Assembly (NCBI RefSeq): GCF_030272615.1
Contig: NC_081414.1
Span: 54,583,636 to 54,647,635, forward strand
Length of the DNA: 64,000 bases
Source: Cryptomeria japonica
Taxonomy: Eukaryota > Streptophyta > Pinopsida > Cupressales > Cupressaceae
Reading direction: 5' to 3'
The notes beneath the pieces were generated by a model. The model saw only the letters and a list, made by a program, of their open reading frames with translations. It was not told where the DNA came from and did not search any database. The position numbers and the translations under genes were made by a program. This document shows, piece by piece, positions 10,615 to 19,672 of the stretch (its first letter is position 1; each line of letters opens with the position of its first letter).

Positions 10615-11379
10615 CTATTCTATGAGATCATATTCCTTACCCATAACTTGCGAAATATGGCGAGCTTGGGGAAGAATTGGTTGAGGATTAGGAAGCGAAA
10701 CTGGAATAACAGGAGGAGGATTAGGTTGCTTATTATTTCTGGTATGATAAGTATGGGCAACTGCATGATAACTCTCTCTAGTTATTTGCTTAGCATAATT
10801 GTAAGGACTTGTAGGTTGTCTTCCTTGTACGGTAATGATTGGTTTATTCGGAGTACAAAAGGAATCATGATCATATCTCCCTTGGACAGTGAGGAGAGGA
10901 GTCTTAGGAATTTGAAAGGTGGGAGAAGGATAAGCACCTTGGACTTCAAAGAGAGGCTTGTTATATTCATTCAAATTTATCATGTTAACCAACTTAGAGG
11001 TCTTGTTTTTGTTTATAGGTTTCGACAAAGCCACCAAGTCATCAAGAGCATCATCCAACAAAGCATAATCATATCGGTTAAAGGGTTTGTCTTCTGATTC
11101 AAAAGGAGGCATCTCCTCATAGAGGGGATTATTGAAAACAACCATGTTACTAGATTCAGGGGAAGAGTGGATAGGAATGTATCCTTGAGAGGAATCATTC
11201 AACTTATCTTTCTCATCACACCTAAATGGCATAGTAACAAGGTTTATGAGTTTTTGGTAAAATGAAGGTTTAGCATCCTTAGGGTTTAAAAACTCATCTA
11301 AAGCTTCATCTAATTCATCTTGGCTATACTCATAATAATCATCAAACGCATGAACATTTTGCAAATAAAAATCTGACAT
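10615..11379 (-). CDS. T1 leader ORF, no recognisable capsid domain
   Basis: This ORF sits where gag should be, about 150 nt after the primer-binding site. I chose the Met at 11379 (MSDFYLQ) over the earlier one at 11427. The protein of about 254 residues is acidic at its start (YYEYSQDELDEALDEFL), then has three copies of a VQG-centred repeat (FEVQGAYPSP, LTVQGRYDHD, ITVQGRQPTS), then a Pro-rich stretch. Neither a capsid domain nor a CCHC zinc knuckle is visible, whereas T2 has a capsid. The end, KEYDLIE, lines up with QYNLVEQ in T2 just before its protease, so the ORF corresponds to the N-terminal part of the polyprotein. Confidence 0.7.
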   Translation of the reverse strand: MSDFYLQNVHAFDDYYEYSQDELDEALDEFLNPKDAKPSFYQKLINLVTMPFRCDEKDKLNDSSQGYIPIHSSPESSNMVVFNNPLYEEMPPFESEDKPFNRYDYALLDDALDDLVALSKPINKNKTSKLVNMINLNEYNKPLFEVQGAYPSPTFQIPKTPLLTVQGRYDHDSFCTPNKPIITVQGRQPTSPYNYAKQITRESYHAVAHTYHTRNNKQPNPPPVIPVSLPNPQPILPQARHISQVMGKEYDLIE

Positions 11380-11530
11380 TTTGAAAAGATTGCGTACAAT
11401 TGAAACACACAATGCAAAGAAACACAAATTCTCTTTCTTTTTTTCCTTTTTTTTTCTCTTTTAATGAAAAACACACTAAATCTAGATCTAGATCTAACAA
11501 ATACAATGCAAGAGGAAGCAATGATAGATT

Positions 11531-11546
11531 CACGTCGGGTTCACCA
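11531..11546 (-). other. T1 primer-binding site
   Basis: On the minus strand TGGTGAACCCGACGTG begins 3 nt after the 5' LTR. It would pair with the 3' end of a tRNA ending in ACCA. I cannot name the tRNA. It is not the initiator-Met type used by C2 and G3. Confidence 0.75.
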
Positions 11547-11549
11547 AAA

Positions 11550-12913
11550 TGTGTAGGGGAAAAAGCGAGACTAGGACAATGTACCCTAATCCTAACTTTG
11601 GACACACATTACGGAATATGAAAGAGCCTAGAGATATCGCACAATTGGCTACTTCTTTTGGTGAAAGAGAGAGCCATAGGATATCTATTAGGATTTCTAT
11701 TCCCTTGTTGAAATTGAAAGCTAAAATGATACAAGTTCAAACCCTAACCTCAAAGTGTAAGTATGAACTAGTAACCAATTTGCAGAATTGAGATTAAGCA
11801 ATGAACAGCTGTAAATATAAGGATAAAATGAGAATGCAGATATGTACCCGGAGTCGAAATCGGACTGAAAATGTTTGGGATGGGGGTGCGGGCGCCACTG
11901 TCCTGAAAACTGCACCGGAAACCACTGTTCTGCACCCTGAAACACTGTCTAGAAACTATCGGAAAGCTGTCTGTCCGGAGGACCAGGGCGCCCAGTGCCT
12001 CTGTCCTAGGGACCAGGGCGCCCAGCGCCCCTGTCCTGGTAGGACCAGGGCACCCAGCACCCCTGTCCCGGTCTTCTGAGCTGCAATTGCACACAGAGTT
12101 CTGTCTTTGTCTCCTCTTTCCGGATCTGTGTCCCGCGGCGTCGTCCGAATCCCGAAACTTGCAATAATATCCAACCCTCAAGGGAGGAGTACAAGCCAAT
12201 CTTCAGTCGGTAATCTCCTATTGTTCTTCAATGTCTTCCAAGCCCTAATTGGATGAATGAATGAATTTGATAGATTCTTAATAGAATGATGTTGAGTGTT
12301 GTTGAAGTCTTCAAAGATCTGCTCTTTCGCTGCATCTGAAGTTCCTGGAAACAAAAATCGGATCCCTTCAAATGAGGAAAGAGAGCTTTTATGTATGAAA
12401 CCCTAGGTCGTAAACTCATATTTTGGCCGACCTAGAGATTGAATATCCCGCCAATTTCTTGGGGTTAAGCTTTATTTTATGATTGGATCGTGCTCCCAAA
12501 ATTTTGGGAAAAATGTCCGGGACCATGTTGCATGGGCGCCATGGTCCCGACAACTTTTCACCAAATTTTCAGGGCCGTCGGATATGATGATTTTAGAGAG
12601 AATCCCAAAGTTACAGGTGATTTCGAGATGTTTAGACCCCAAAACCAAGCCCCCAAGTTCGAAATAGGACTTAATTAGGGTTTTTGATTAAGTGATGTAT
12701 TGGAGGAATGAAATGCGAAGGACGCGCTTTAGTGAAAGGGCCCAACTTTATGATGTAGAGAATGATGAAATAAGACCTTAGACCTAATTAATTTGATCAA
12801 TTAAGTGCTTAAGGAGAAAATGCAATGCAGAATGCAAAATGCACTAAGGCGGGTGCTAAACTAGGTGCGAAATTGTACCACCCTAGCGAGTGCGTACAAT
12901 TTACGACGCTACA
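11550..12913 (-). repeat. T1 5' LTR
   Basis: This is a full-length partner of 577-1940, with the same TG/CA ends and 1364 bp. It drives minus-strand transcription of T1. Differences from the left copy are overwhelmingly C/T and G/A, many in the GC-rich repeat block (about 11980-12078). Confidence 0.95.
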
Positions 12914-12918
12914 TCACT
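12914..12918. repeat. Target site duplication of T1, right copy
   Basis: TCACT directly follows the CA end of the right LTR and equals 572-576. Confidence 0.95.
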
Positions 12919-13439
12919 GTGCCATCCTCATTCAGCTTGTTTTTGAACACCCATTTGGTGCCAATGACATTTTTATGCTTTGGTCTAGGTACCAAGGACC
13001 ATGTACCATTTTTCTCTATCTAGTCAAGTTCCTCTTCCATTGCCTTGATCCAGTCTTCATCTTTATGAGCCTCTTTGAATGATTTAGGCTCAAATTTAGA
13101 GATCATACATGAGTTTTCTCTGATCTTTCTTCTTGTAAGGATTCCTACATCCTTATCTCCTATGATCTGCTTAGGATCATGATTCAGCTTGACATACCGA
13201 GGAATGGTCTTGACTGGTTCTTCTTGCTTTTCCTCTTCATCCTCATCTTCATCAGTATCAACATTCACCGGTTTAGGAACACTGTTACTGATACTTGGTT
13301 GATTGATAACTGGTTCCCAGAAGGTTGCAACTGGTTCATTTACAGCTTGCTCACTACCAGTTTCCTCAATTTTCTTAGAGGATTCATCAACTCTTACATT
13401 GATACTTTCCTTAATTCTCTGAGCCCTTTGTTGTAACAC
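12919..13439 (-). pseudogene. copia C1 integrase-RT linker and start of RT
   Basis: The frame includes an acidic linker (DTDEDEDEEEKQEE), IPRYVKLNHDPKQIIGDKD, DWIKAMEEELD, and then, past one stop, NGTWSLVPRPKHKNVIGTKW. The last motif is the classic start of copia RT. It runs directly into the T1 insertion point and continues at 571. The stop after EEELD is a TAG at 13020-13022. The start overlaps the integrase tail in another frame, indicating a frameshift near 13400-13440. Confidence 0.85.
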
Positions 13440-14166
13440 TTGAGAGCTTTACTCTTGGTGGAATATCCTAGGAATATTCCCTCATCACATTTAGCTTCAA
13501 ATTTGCCCTGATGTTCACTCCTCTTGATGTAACATTTACTACCAAATACCCTAAAGTAGCTAACCACAGGTGTCTTACCAGTCCAATACTCATAAGGAGT
13601 TTTGTCCTTACGTTTCTTGATGAGTACCCGGTTCCTTGTGTAGACTGCAGTTCTCATCGCTTCTCTCCAAAAGGTGTGAGCTACCTTTCCTTGAATCAAC
13701 ATGGTTCTAGCTGCTTCAACCATAGTCCGGTTATTCCTCTCTGCTAGGCCAATCTGCTATGGAGTCCGGGGGGGAGATAGTTGCCTCTTGATGCCAAATT
13801 CTTCACAATACTTGTTGAATTCACCGGAAGTGAATTCCCTTCCTTGATCAGTTATGAGACACTTGATCCTTTTACCGCTTTCCTTCTCCCGGTAAATTCC
13901 CTTCCTTGATCATTTTTGAGACACTTGATCCTTTTACCGCTTTCTTTCTCCACTAATGCTCTGAAAGCTTTGAATTTCACAAAGGCTTTAGACTTGTCTT
14001 TCAAGAATGTGACCCACATCATTCTTGAGCAGTCATTAGTGAGAATCATGAAGTACCTATCACCCTGCATACTTTTAGTTTTCATAGGACCACACAAATT
14101 AGTATCCACAAGATCAAGCAAGTTGTCAGCAGTCAAAGATTTACCTTTAAAGGTTGAGGAAGACAT
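13394..14166 (-). pseudogene. copia C1 integrase core and C-terminal part
   Basis: The integrase core shows LCGPMKTKSMQGDRYFM and NDQGREF. The later part has MVEAARTMLIQGKVAHTFWREA, TPYEYWTGKTPVV and GIFLGYSTKSKALKCY, all canonical copia integrase blocks. The first catalytic Asp is replaced: VDTNLCGP here against HTDLCGP in C2. A 62-bp tandem duplication at 13833-13956 shifts the frame inside the catalytic core, so the enzyme could not be made. Confidence 0.87.
13833..13956. repeat. 62-bp tandem duplication inside C1 integrase
   Basis: Two copies starting with AATTCCCTTCCTTGATCA at 13833 and 13895 are nearly identical. The unit is not a multiple of three and so breaks the reading frame. Confidence 0.85.
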
Positions 14167-14268
14167 TTTCCCATTGACACTCTCCGCACAAGGTATTATC
14201 TGGTTTGCTTAGCATCGGCAACCCTTTAACTGCCTTGATCTTACTAGCCTTCACAATGTTATCAAAAT

Positions 14269-14805
14269 TTACATTGTAGAGTCTCCTAGATGCCATATCC
14301 AACTATCATCAAACTTAACCATAAGACATGTACTTATATTTGCATTAAGATGAAATAGGTTACCTTTGGTCTGCATGTCGGTGGCCACCAATTCACCATC
14401 TTTTCCTTTGATTCTGCAAACTCCATTCTTGAATTCTAGAGTGAGGCCAATGTCATTCAGTTGGGCAACACTCAGAAGGTTGTGTCTAAGACCATCAACC
14501 CAGTACACATTGTCAGCACTTCTCTTTCCATTTAGAGAGATGGACCCTCTACCTTTGACCATGCATGGTGCATCATTTCCAAAGTGAAACACACCACCAT
14601 CATACTCCTCCAAGGATAGAAACTTGCTCCAATCACCTATCATATAGTGAGAACAACCACTATTAATGATCCACTTATTGGAATTATCAAACCGAGAGAC
14701 AAGAGCCTTCTTGTCTGCCACATCTTCCTTTACAACAACAAACACAATGTCTTCATTCTCTTCATCTTCTGATTCCTCATCTGTGACACCTTCATCAACT
14801 TCCAC
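14269..14805 (-). pseudogene. copia C1 aspartic protease and pre-integrase region
   Basis: KWIINSGCSHYMIGDWSKF is the copia protease active site. Its usual DSG reads NSG here, so the catalytic Asp is lost. Downstream blocks GRGSISLNGKRSADNVYWV and LRHNLLSVAQL match the copia pre-integrase region, and IWH marks the beginning of the integrase zinc finger. There the frame breaks near 14270-14290. The open frame is shared with gag upstream, separated by stops at 14806-14850. Confidence 0.85.
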
Positions 14806-14850
14806 AAAAAAGTTTCTCTAGTTTCCTCCTTTGAATTTCCTGAACATTTC

Positions 14851-15708
14851 TTAGTTGTCCTTGTTATTGCCATTAGGACAGTTTATAGCAATATGTCCTA
14901 TCCGGTTACAAGAAAAGCATTTCAAAGGTAGCTTACCTTTGTATTTACCGGTTCCTCTAGGAAGCTTCCTAGCAAGGAGAGCTTCAAATGCCATCATAAG
15001 CTCCTCATCATTCATTTCTCTACTTTGTCTAGGTTCACCACTAGTGCTAGCTTCTTTTCCTTTTATGGATGGTATAGAAGAGGCTTTAAATGTTGATTCA
15101 ATCTTTTGAACATTACCATCAAAACTATTTAGCTCATAGGCTATCAACTTGGCTATGATGGAGTCCAAGGACACCTTAGTCTTATCTATTGATCTTAGCT
15201 CCTGAATAGCAGCAACCCTTATTGCATAGACCAGCAACAGGGATCTCAGGACTTTTCTTACCACAGTGGAATCTTCTATTTTACCACCTGCACTCTTGAT
15301 TTCTCCAACAATTATTTTGATTCTTATTCCATACTGTTGAATGGTCTCACCTTCAACCATCCACATATCTTCAAACTTCCCTCTCGGGCTTTCTTCCTTA
15401 GCCTATTTTACATGTTCATCACCACCATAGATATTTTCAAGAGCATCCCATACCTCTTTGGGATTTACCTTGTTCTGAACATCAATAAACTCAATGTCAG
15501 ATAGACTACTAATTGGGGCTTCCATGACTTGCCCATTTTCTTGTATCTCTCTCTTTTGGTCATCGATGAGAGCACCGGTAGGGACAACATAGTCATTCTC
15601 AACATAACTCCAGTGTTGAGCATCCATGCTTCTAATGAATATCTTCATCCTATCTTTCCATATACCAAAATTTTCCTTGTTAAACTTTGGACCTTCCCTC
15701 TTCATCAT
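14851..15708 (-). pseudogene. copia C1 gag
   Basis: The start MMKREGPKFNKENFGIWKDR matches the copia Gag N-terminus. The middle has YGIRIKIIVGEIKSAGG and LRSLLLVYAI. The end has an intact CCHC zinc knuckle (CFSCNRIGHIAINC). A TAG at 15403-15405 interrupts a single frame. Gag would form the particle and bind RNA. The same frame continues into protease, as in other plant copia polyproteins. Confidence 0.87.
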
Positions 15709-15763
15709 TTGATTGGGATCTTTACCTCAAGCGGTTAAGCTTACAACACAAAGGACCTAGAGT

Positions 15764-15775
15764 GCTCTTATACCA
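15764..15775 (-). other. C1 primer-binding site
   Basis: The minus strand reads TGGTATAAGAGC, one base off the initiator-tRNA-Met site TGGTATCAGAGC, and lies two bases from the LTR end. Confidence 0.8.
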
Positions 15776-15777
15776 AT

Positions 15778-17359
15778 TGATAACTCAATGGTGAACGAGT
15801 AGTACCAAACTGGTACTGAGAGGGGAGGCTGAATCAGTATAGGAAAAATACTGTCCAAAATCGGTTTGTCAGCAAATACTCCAAGTGACTGGAAGGCAGT
15901 GACACTGGTTGAAATAGAGTGCAACCGGTAAGACCCAGAACAACTAAAACAATCATAAACCGGTTACTCACTAAGCTTTCCTCTGAGCTCAATGCTATAG
16001 TACCATTACACCCTCATGCATGAACATGTAAACTATCATCAGATCTTCACAATAGTTAGTTCAATATGTTTTATAGACAGGCATAAAACACAGAACCATC
16101 ATATGCTTAATAGGTAATAACAAAGCATCACAAGATAAAAGCATCACACATGACACATATTTTTCACGTGGAAACCCAATTGGGAAAAACCACGGTGGGG
16201 ATGAATACCCACAATCTTCTTTTTGAACTCTTTAGAAGTCCGCTCTATTAGGAGCCTTGTCCGGTTAAAGACATTACAATAGGTTCTGGTAGGAATCGAT
16301 CCTGTTAGGGATCACCTGGTTAAGGGATGACTATAATACCCGGTTAAGGGTTAAACCCAGTTAGGGTTACCTTGTTAGAGGATTTCAAGAACTCAATAAT
16401 TAAAGGATCTCCAAAGATCTATAGCTTCCTAGAACTCAATAACTTTGAGTTACCCTGTTAAAGGATTTGTATCAAGCCAGTTAAGGCTACCCTGTTAAGG
16501 GATTTTGCAACTGTTGAAGTGGTTAAAGATCAACAGGAATTACAATGATCTAGTAATAGCACTCAATGCTAATGTAGATCCATTTTGGCTCCTCTTCATC
16601 TCCTCCATAGTCACTTTGTAGGTATCTCTTCTCTCCTTTGGTCTGGCAAGAATCACGTATCACTTCCCTTGGCTACACACATACAACTTTTGCCAACAAC
16701 TTTAGAAAGGAACACAACATCGACCTTATAGGAAATAGATAGGTCGGTAGAAAAAACTCTAAACCTGAAACTTGATAGGTCAACCAATTCAAACAGTTCA
16801 ATCCTGACCGTTGAATCATACTGCATTAAATGCAACAATCTTGAATCGATCTCAAGACATTCTCCATCATCCATTATCCACTGATTTCATGGCGGTTGAT
16901 AACCCATCACGTGTTATCAACGTTTGACAAAATTTGCACATTCCCAATATGGATAGGGATAGTCTTCTTCATTCAAGATCCTTCATGCGCATAGAGCTTA
17001 CATGGAAACACGATATGTTTTCTGTTATACTACTAACTCATCACACAAAGATCACCGATTGAGTCACACAGGCTTAAGGTACTCCAACCAAAAATCCTAA
17101 AGTGGAAACTACCTACCAACCGGTAGTCATACAATGCTTCCATTTGTCGGTTCCCATAACTACATGTCGATTCACCTTGACATGTCAGTTCATCTTGAAC
17201 AAATATACCACTTCATTTTGGCATATATACCGATTCACACATATGTTGGTTCTCTCTTCTCACATATCACATATGTTGGTTCACATCATATCACATAGTG
17301 ACATCAATGACAACATACAATATCATTATGTCCTCATACCAGTTTACATAATGCCAACA
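15778..17359 (-). repeat. C1 5' LTR
   Basis: Read on the minus strand it begins TGTTGGCATTATG and ends GAGTTATCA, next to the primer-binding site. The 1582-bp length is supported by the abrupt change at 17359/17360 into T2 integrase coding sequence. The other LTR is outside the window, so the target duplication cannot be verified. It includes the GTTAAGG-rich repeat at 16255-16510. Confidence 0.85.
16255..16510. repeat. Degenerate GTTAAGG/GTTAGGG repeats in C1 LTR
   Basis: Roughly ten words of the type CC(G/T)GTTA(A/G)GG recur at irregular spacing, for example CCGGTTAAGGG, CCTGTTAGGG, CCCTGTTAAAGG and CCAGTTAAGG, between two GAACTCAATAA words. No coding potential is seen. Confidence 0.65.
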
Positions 17360-17761
17360 CTGACATTGTTTCCATGTTTTAGCTATTTGGAAAGAATCTC
17401 GTTCCATATTTGGCCAGTAATAGCCCAACCATATGAGTTTTTTCAAAAGGGTAAGACCACTTGAGTGAGTGCCATAAATTTCATTATGGACTTTATATAA
17501 GGCCTTCCCAGATTCTTCTTGTTCGAGACATCTTAAAGGAGTACCATCTAGACCTCATTTAAATAGGGTATCCACGACAAGAGTAAAATGGGAGGATTGG
17601 TGAATAAAGTTTCTCTTTTGGTTTTTCAATAAGTCAAGAGGTAACGTGTTATCTTTCAAGTATGTATAAGTTTGTCCATAACGTGAGGAATCATGCCCCA
17701 CAAGGTGATAGATTTTTTGGGAATCAGGAATATTATGAGCAAGGTAAAACAACTCTTCCAC
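17360..17761 (-). pseudogene. T2 integrase N-terminal zinc finger, cut by C1
   Basis: The frame reads NQKRNFIHQSSHFTLVVDTLF, then GLDGTPLRCLEQEE, HNEIYGTHSSG and LIWLGYYWPNMERDSF, and ends at KQCQ. This is the gypsy integrase HHCC finger up to its first Cys. The next base belongs to the C1 LTR, so the copia element landed within the finger. One stop (TGA) falls after DTLFK. Confidence 0.85.
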
Positions 17762-17953
17762 TAGGATTTCATAACACCATTGATTTTTTTATGTTTGAAG
17801 GAGAGAAGCAAGTGTAACCATGACATCTCTTGCTTTGTTGTCATTTCTTGGAATCTATTGAAAATTTATTTCTACAAAGTATTTGTTGATATCCTCAACC
17901 ATATTTTTATAAGGCATTAACTTTTCATCCTTTGTTTGATAATCATCATTGAT

Positions 17954-18181
17954 CTAATTGATCATGAGTTGAGAGTCTCCAAAGTTTTGAAGTTGTGTAA
18001 TGTTCCATTCTATAGCCATTTTGATACCTGTTACCAAAGCTTCATATTTTGCGGTGTTGTTGGTGCATGGAAAGCTTAATTTGTATGCTTTTGGGATTGT
18101 ATGACCTTGTGCTGTGATGAATAGAATACATGATCCTGATCCATGTTGTGTATATGAATAATCAAAGTATAATTGCCACAT
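17954..18181 (-). pseudogene. T2 second (archaeal-type) RNase H
   Basis: MWQLYFDYSYTQHGSGSCIL, NTAKYEALVTG and NFGDSQLMIN correspond to the catalytic blocks of the extra RNase H that characterises Tat elements (FFDGS, AEYEA, YGDSQ in T1). The first Asp, the Glu and the GDSQ Asp are all retained. Confidence 0.85.
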
Positions 18182-18262
18182 TTTTGTGGCGACTCTTAGG
18201 ATATCAGCATCGGGAAAATTAATATGTAAAGGATGATCATTTTGAAGTGGTGCCTCTGCTAA

Positions 18263-19540
18263 TTAGTCTGTAATGACTTGTCCCTTGATAGCTTTTCTGT
18301 CAACATACTCAATATCAAACTCACTTAGAGTCATGATCCATTTTGCTAGTCGTCCTGTTAATGTTGCCTTGCTGAGTAAATATTTCAAAGGATCAATTTT
18401 AGCTATTAACTTGATGGAGTGAGATAGTAGATAGTGTCGTAATTTTTGAGAAGCAAAAACTATAGCCAAGCATGCTTTTTCTGTTGGGGAATAGTTGATC
18501 TCGTATCCTACTAGTGTTCTATTGATGTAGTAGATGACTCGTTATTTTCCTTCATTATCCTATTGTGCAAGCAAAACTCTTAATGATACTTCAGTGGTTG
18601 ATACATAAAGTAACAATGGTTTTCCTAGAATTAGTGATATTAGGATGGGTGGTTGTATGAGATATGCCTTGATCTTGTTGAATGCATCCTCACATTGATG
18701 GTCCCACTTGAAATGAACATTTTTGTGCAATAGATGAGTAAATGGTTGACATTTATCTGCTAGTTGAGCAACAAATCTTCTGATTGACTTGAGTCTTCCT
18801 TGGAGTGATCTTAGTTGACTTATATTCTTGGGAGATGTCATTTCCATGATTGCTTTAACCTTAGCTGGATCCACTTTGATACCTCTAACTGAAATAATGT
18901 ATCCCAATAGCTTGCCTAAAGTGACACCAAAGGCACATTTCTTAGGGTTTAGTCGTAGGTTGTATTGTTCTAACCTGTCAAAGATCTTTTCCAGTATCCC
19001 TATATGTTCTTCTCTGTTGTATGATTTACCCAATATGTCATCCACATAGTCTTCCATGAATGTATGCATCATGTCATGAAATATAGTTGTCATAGGTCTT
19101 TGATATGTAGCACCTGCATTCTTTAATCCAAAATGCATGAAGTTCTAGCAGAAAGTACCCCATGAACATGTGAAAGTTGTCTTTTATTGATCTTTGTGTG
19201 CTATTTTGATCTGATTGTATCATGAGAAACCATCCATTAAAGAAAACATGGAGTGTCCAATAGCTAAATCTACAATGATTTCAATGTTAGGCAAAGGAAA
19301 ATCATCCTTTGGACATGCGTTATTAAGAGCTCTAAAGTCTGTGCATATTTTGATACTTTTATCTAGTTTTGAAACAGGAACGATGTTGGATACCCATTGA
19401 AGATAAGCTAGAGGTCTGATGAATTTGACATCCAATAATTTCTTTAGTTCTTCTTTGACTAGAAGTGCAATATGAGGATGCATTTTCCTTATCTTTTGTT
19501 TGACTAGTTTGGCTCCTGGACTAACATTTAAGTGATGCAT
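18263..19540 (-). pseudogene. T2 reverse transcriptase and first RNase H
   Basis: The RT begins at HHLNVSPGAKLVKQKIRK and shows ICTDFRALNNACPKDDFPLPN, FGLKNAGATYQRPM and the catalytic YVDDILGKS. RNase H follows, with FASQKLRHYLL and LAKWIMTLSEFDIEYV. Stops at about 19139-19219, 18551 and 18490 break it, but the frame is constant. Similarity to T1 is clear throughout, with many replacements. Confidence 0.9.
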
Positions 19541-19672
19541 AATAAGCTTTTGATCTAACCCTGGTATGTTTGCATATGACTAGGTGAAATTGATTTGTCA
19601 TCATTTGAAGAATTCCACATATTGTTGCATTTCTTGCTCAGACAGAGAAGTCGCTAGATGAAGAATCTTTGG

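Larger units (their letters stand above)
577..12913 (-). mobile_element. Ty3/gypsy Tat-like retrotransposon T1, complete, with antisense extra gene
   Basis: This is a 12,337-bp element bounded by two LTRs of 1364 bp and a perfect TCACT duplication. On the minus strand the order is 5' LTR (11550-12913), primer-binding site, a leader ORF, aspartic protease, RT, RNase H, second RNase H, integrase, a plus-strand extra gene, polypurine tract, then 3' LTR (577-1940). The two RNase H domains, the G-patch-like motif and the antisense ORF between pol and 3' LTR are Tat-lineage traits. The LTRs differ by roughly 30 substitutions counted by eye, almost all transitions, with no indel, so this is the youngest layer of the nest. 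No capsid domain is visible. Confidence 0.93.
1..17359 (-). mobile_element. Ty1/copia LTR retrotransposon C1, interrupted by T1 and truncated by the window edge
   Basis: This element reads right to left: 5' LTR (15778-17359), primer-binding site, gag, protease, integrase, then reverse transcriptase. The RT is split by the gypsy element T1 (577-12913) and resumes at 571-42. Its 3' half and 3' LTR lie beyond the left edge. The gag-protease-integrase-RT order is diagnostic of Ty1/copia. The right end sits inside the integrase zinc finger of T2, so C1 entered T2. The coding region has stops and frameshifts and is dead. It is similar to C2 along gag, integrase and RT, so the two are probably related families. 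Confidence 0.9.

Noticed and set aside
11531-11550. tRNA gene at the T1 primer site
   Set aside because: Only the 3'-end complement is present, with no cloverleaf in the flanks.
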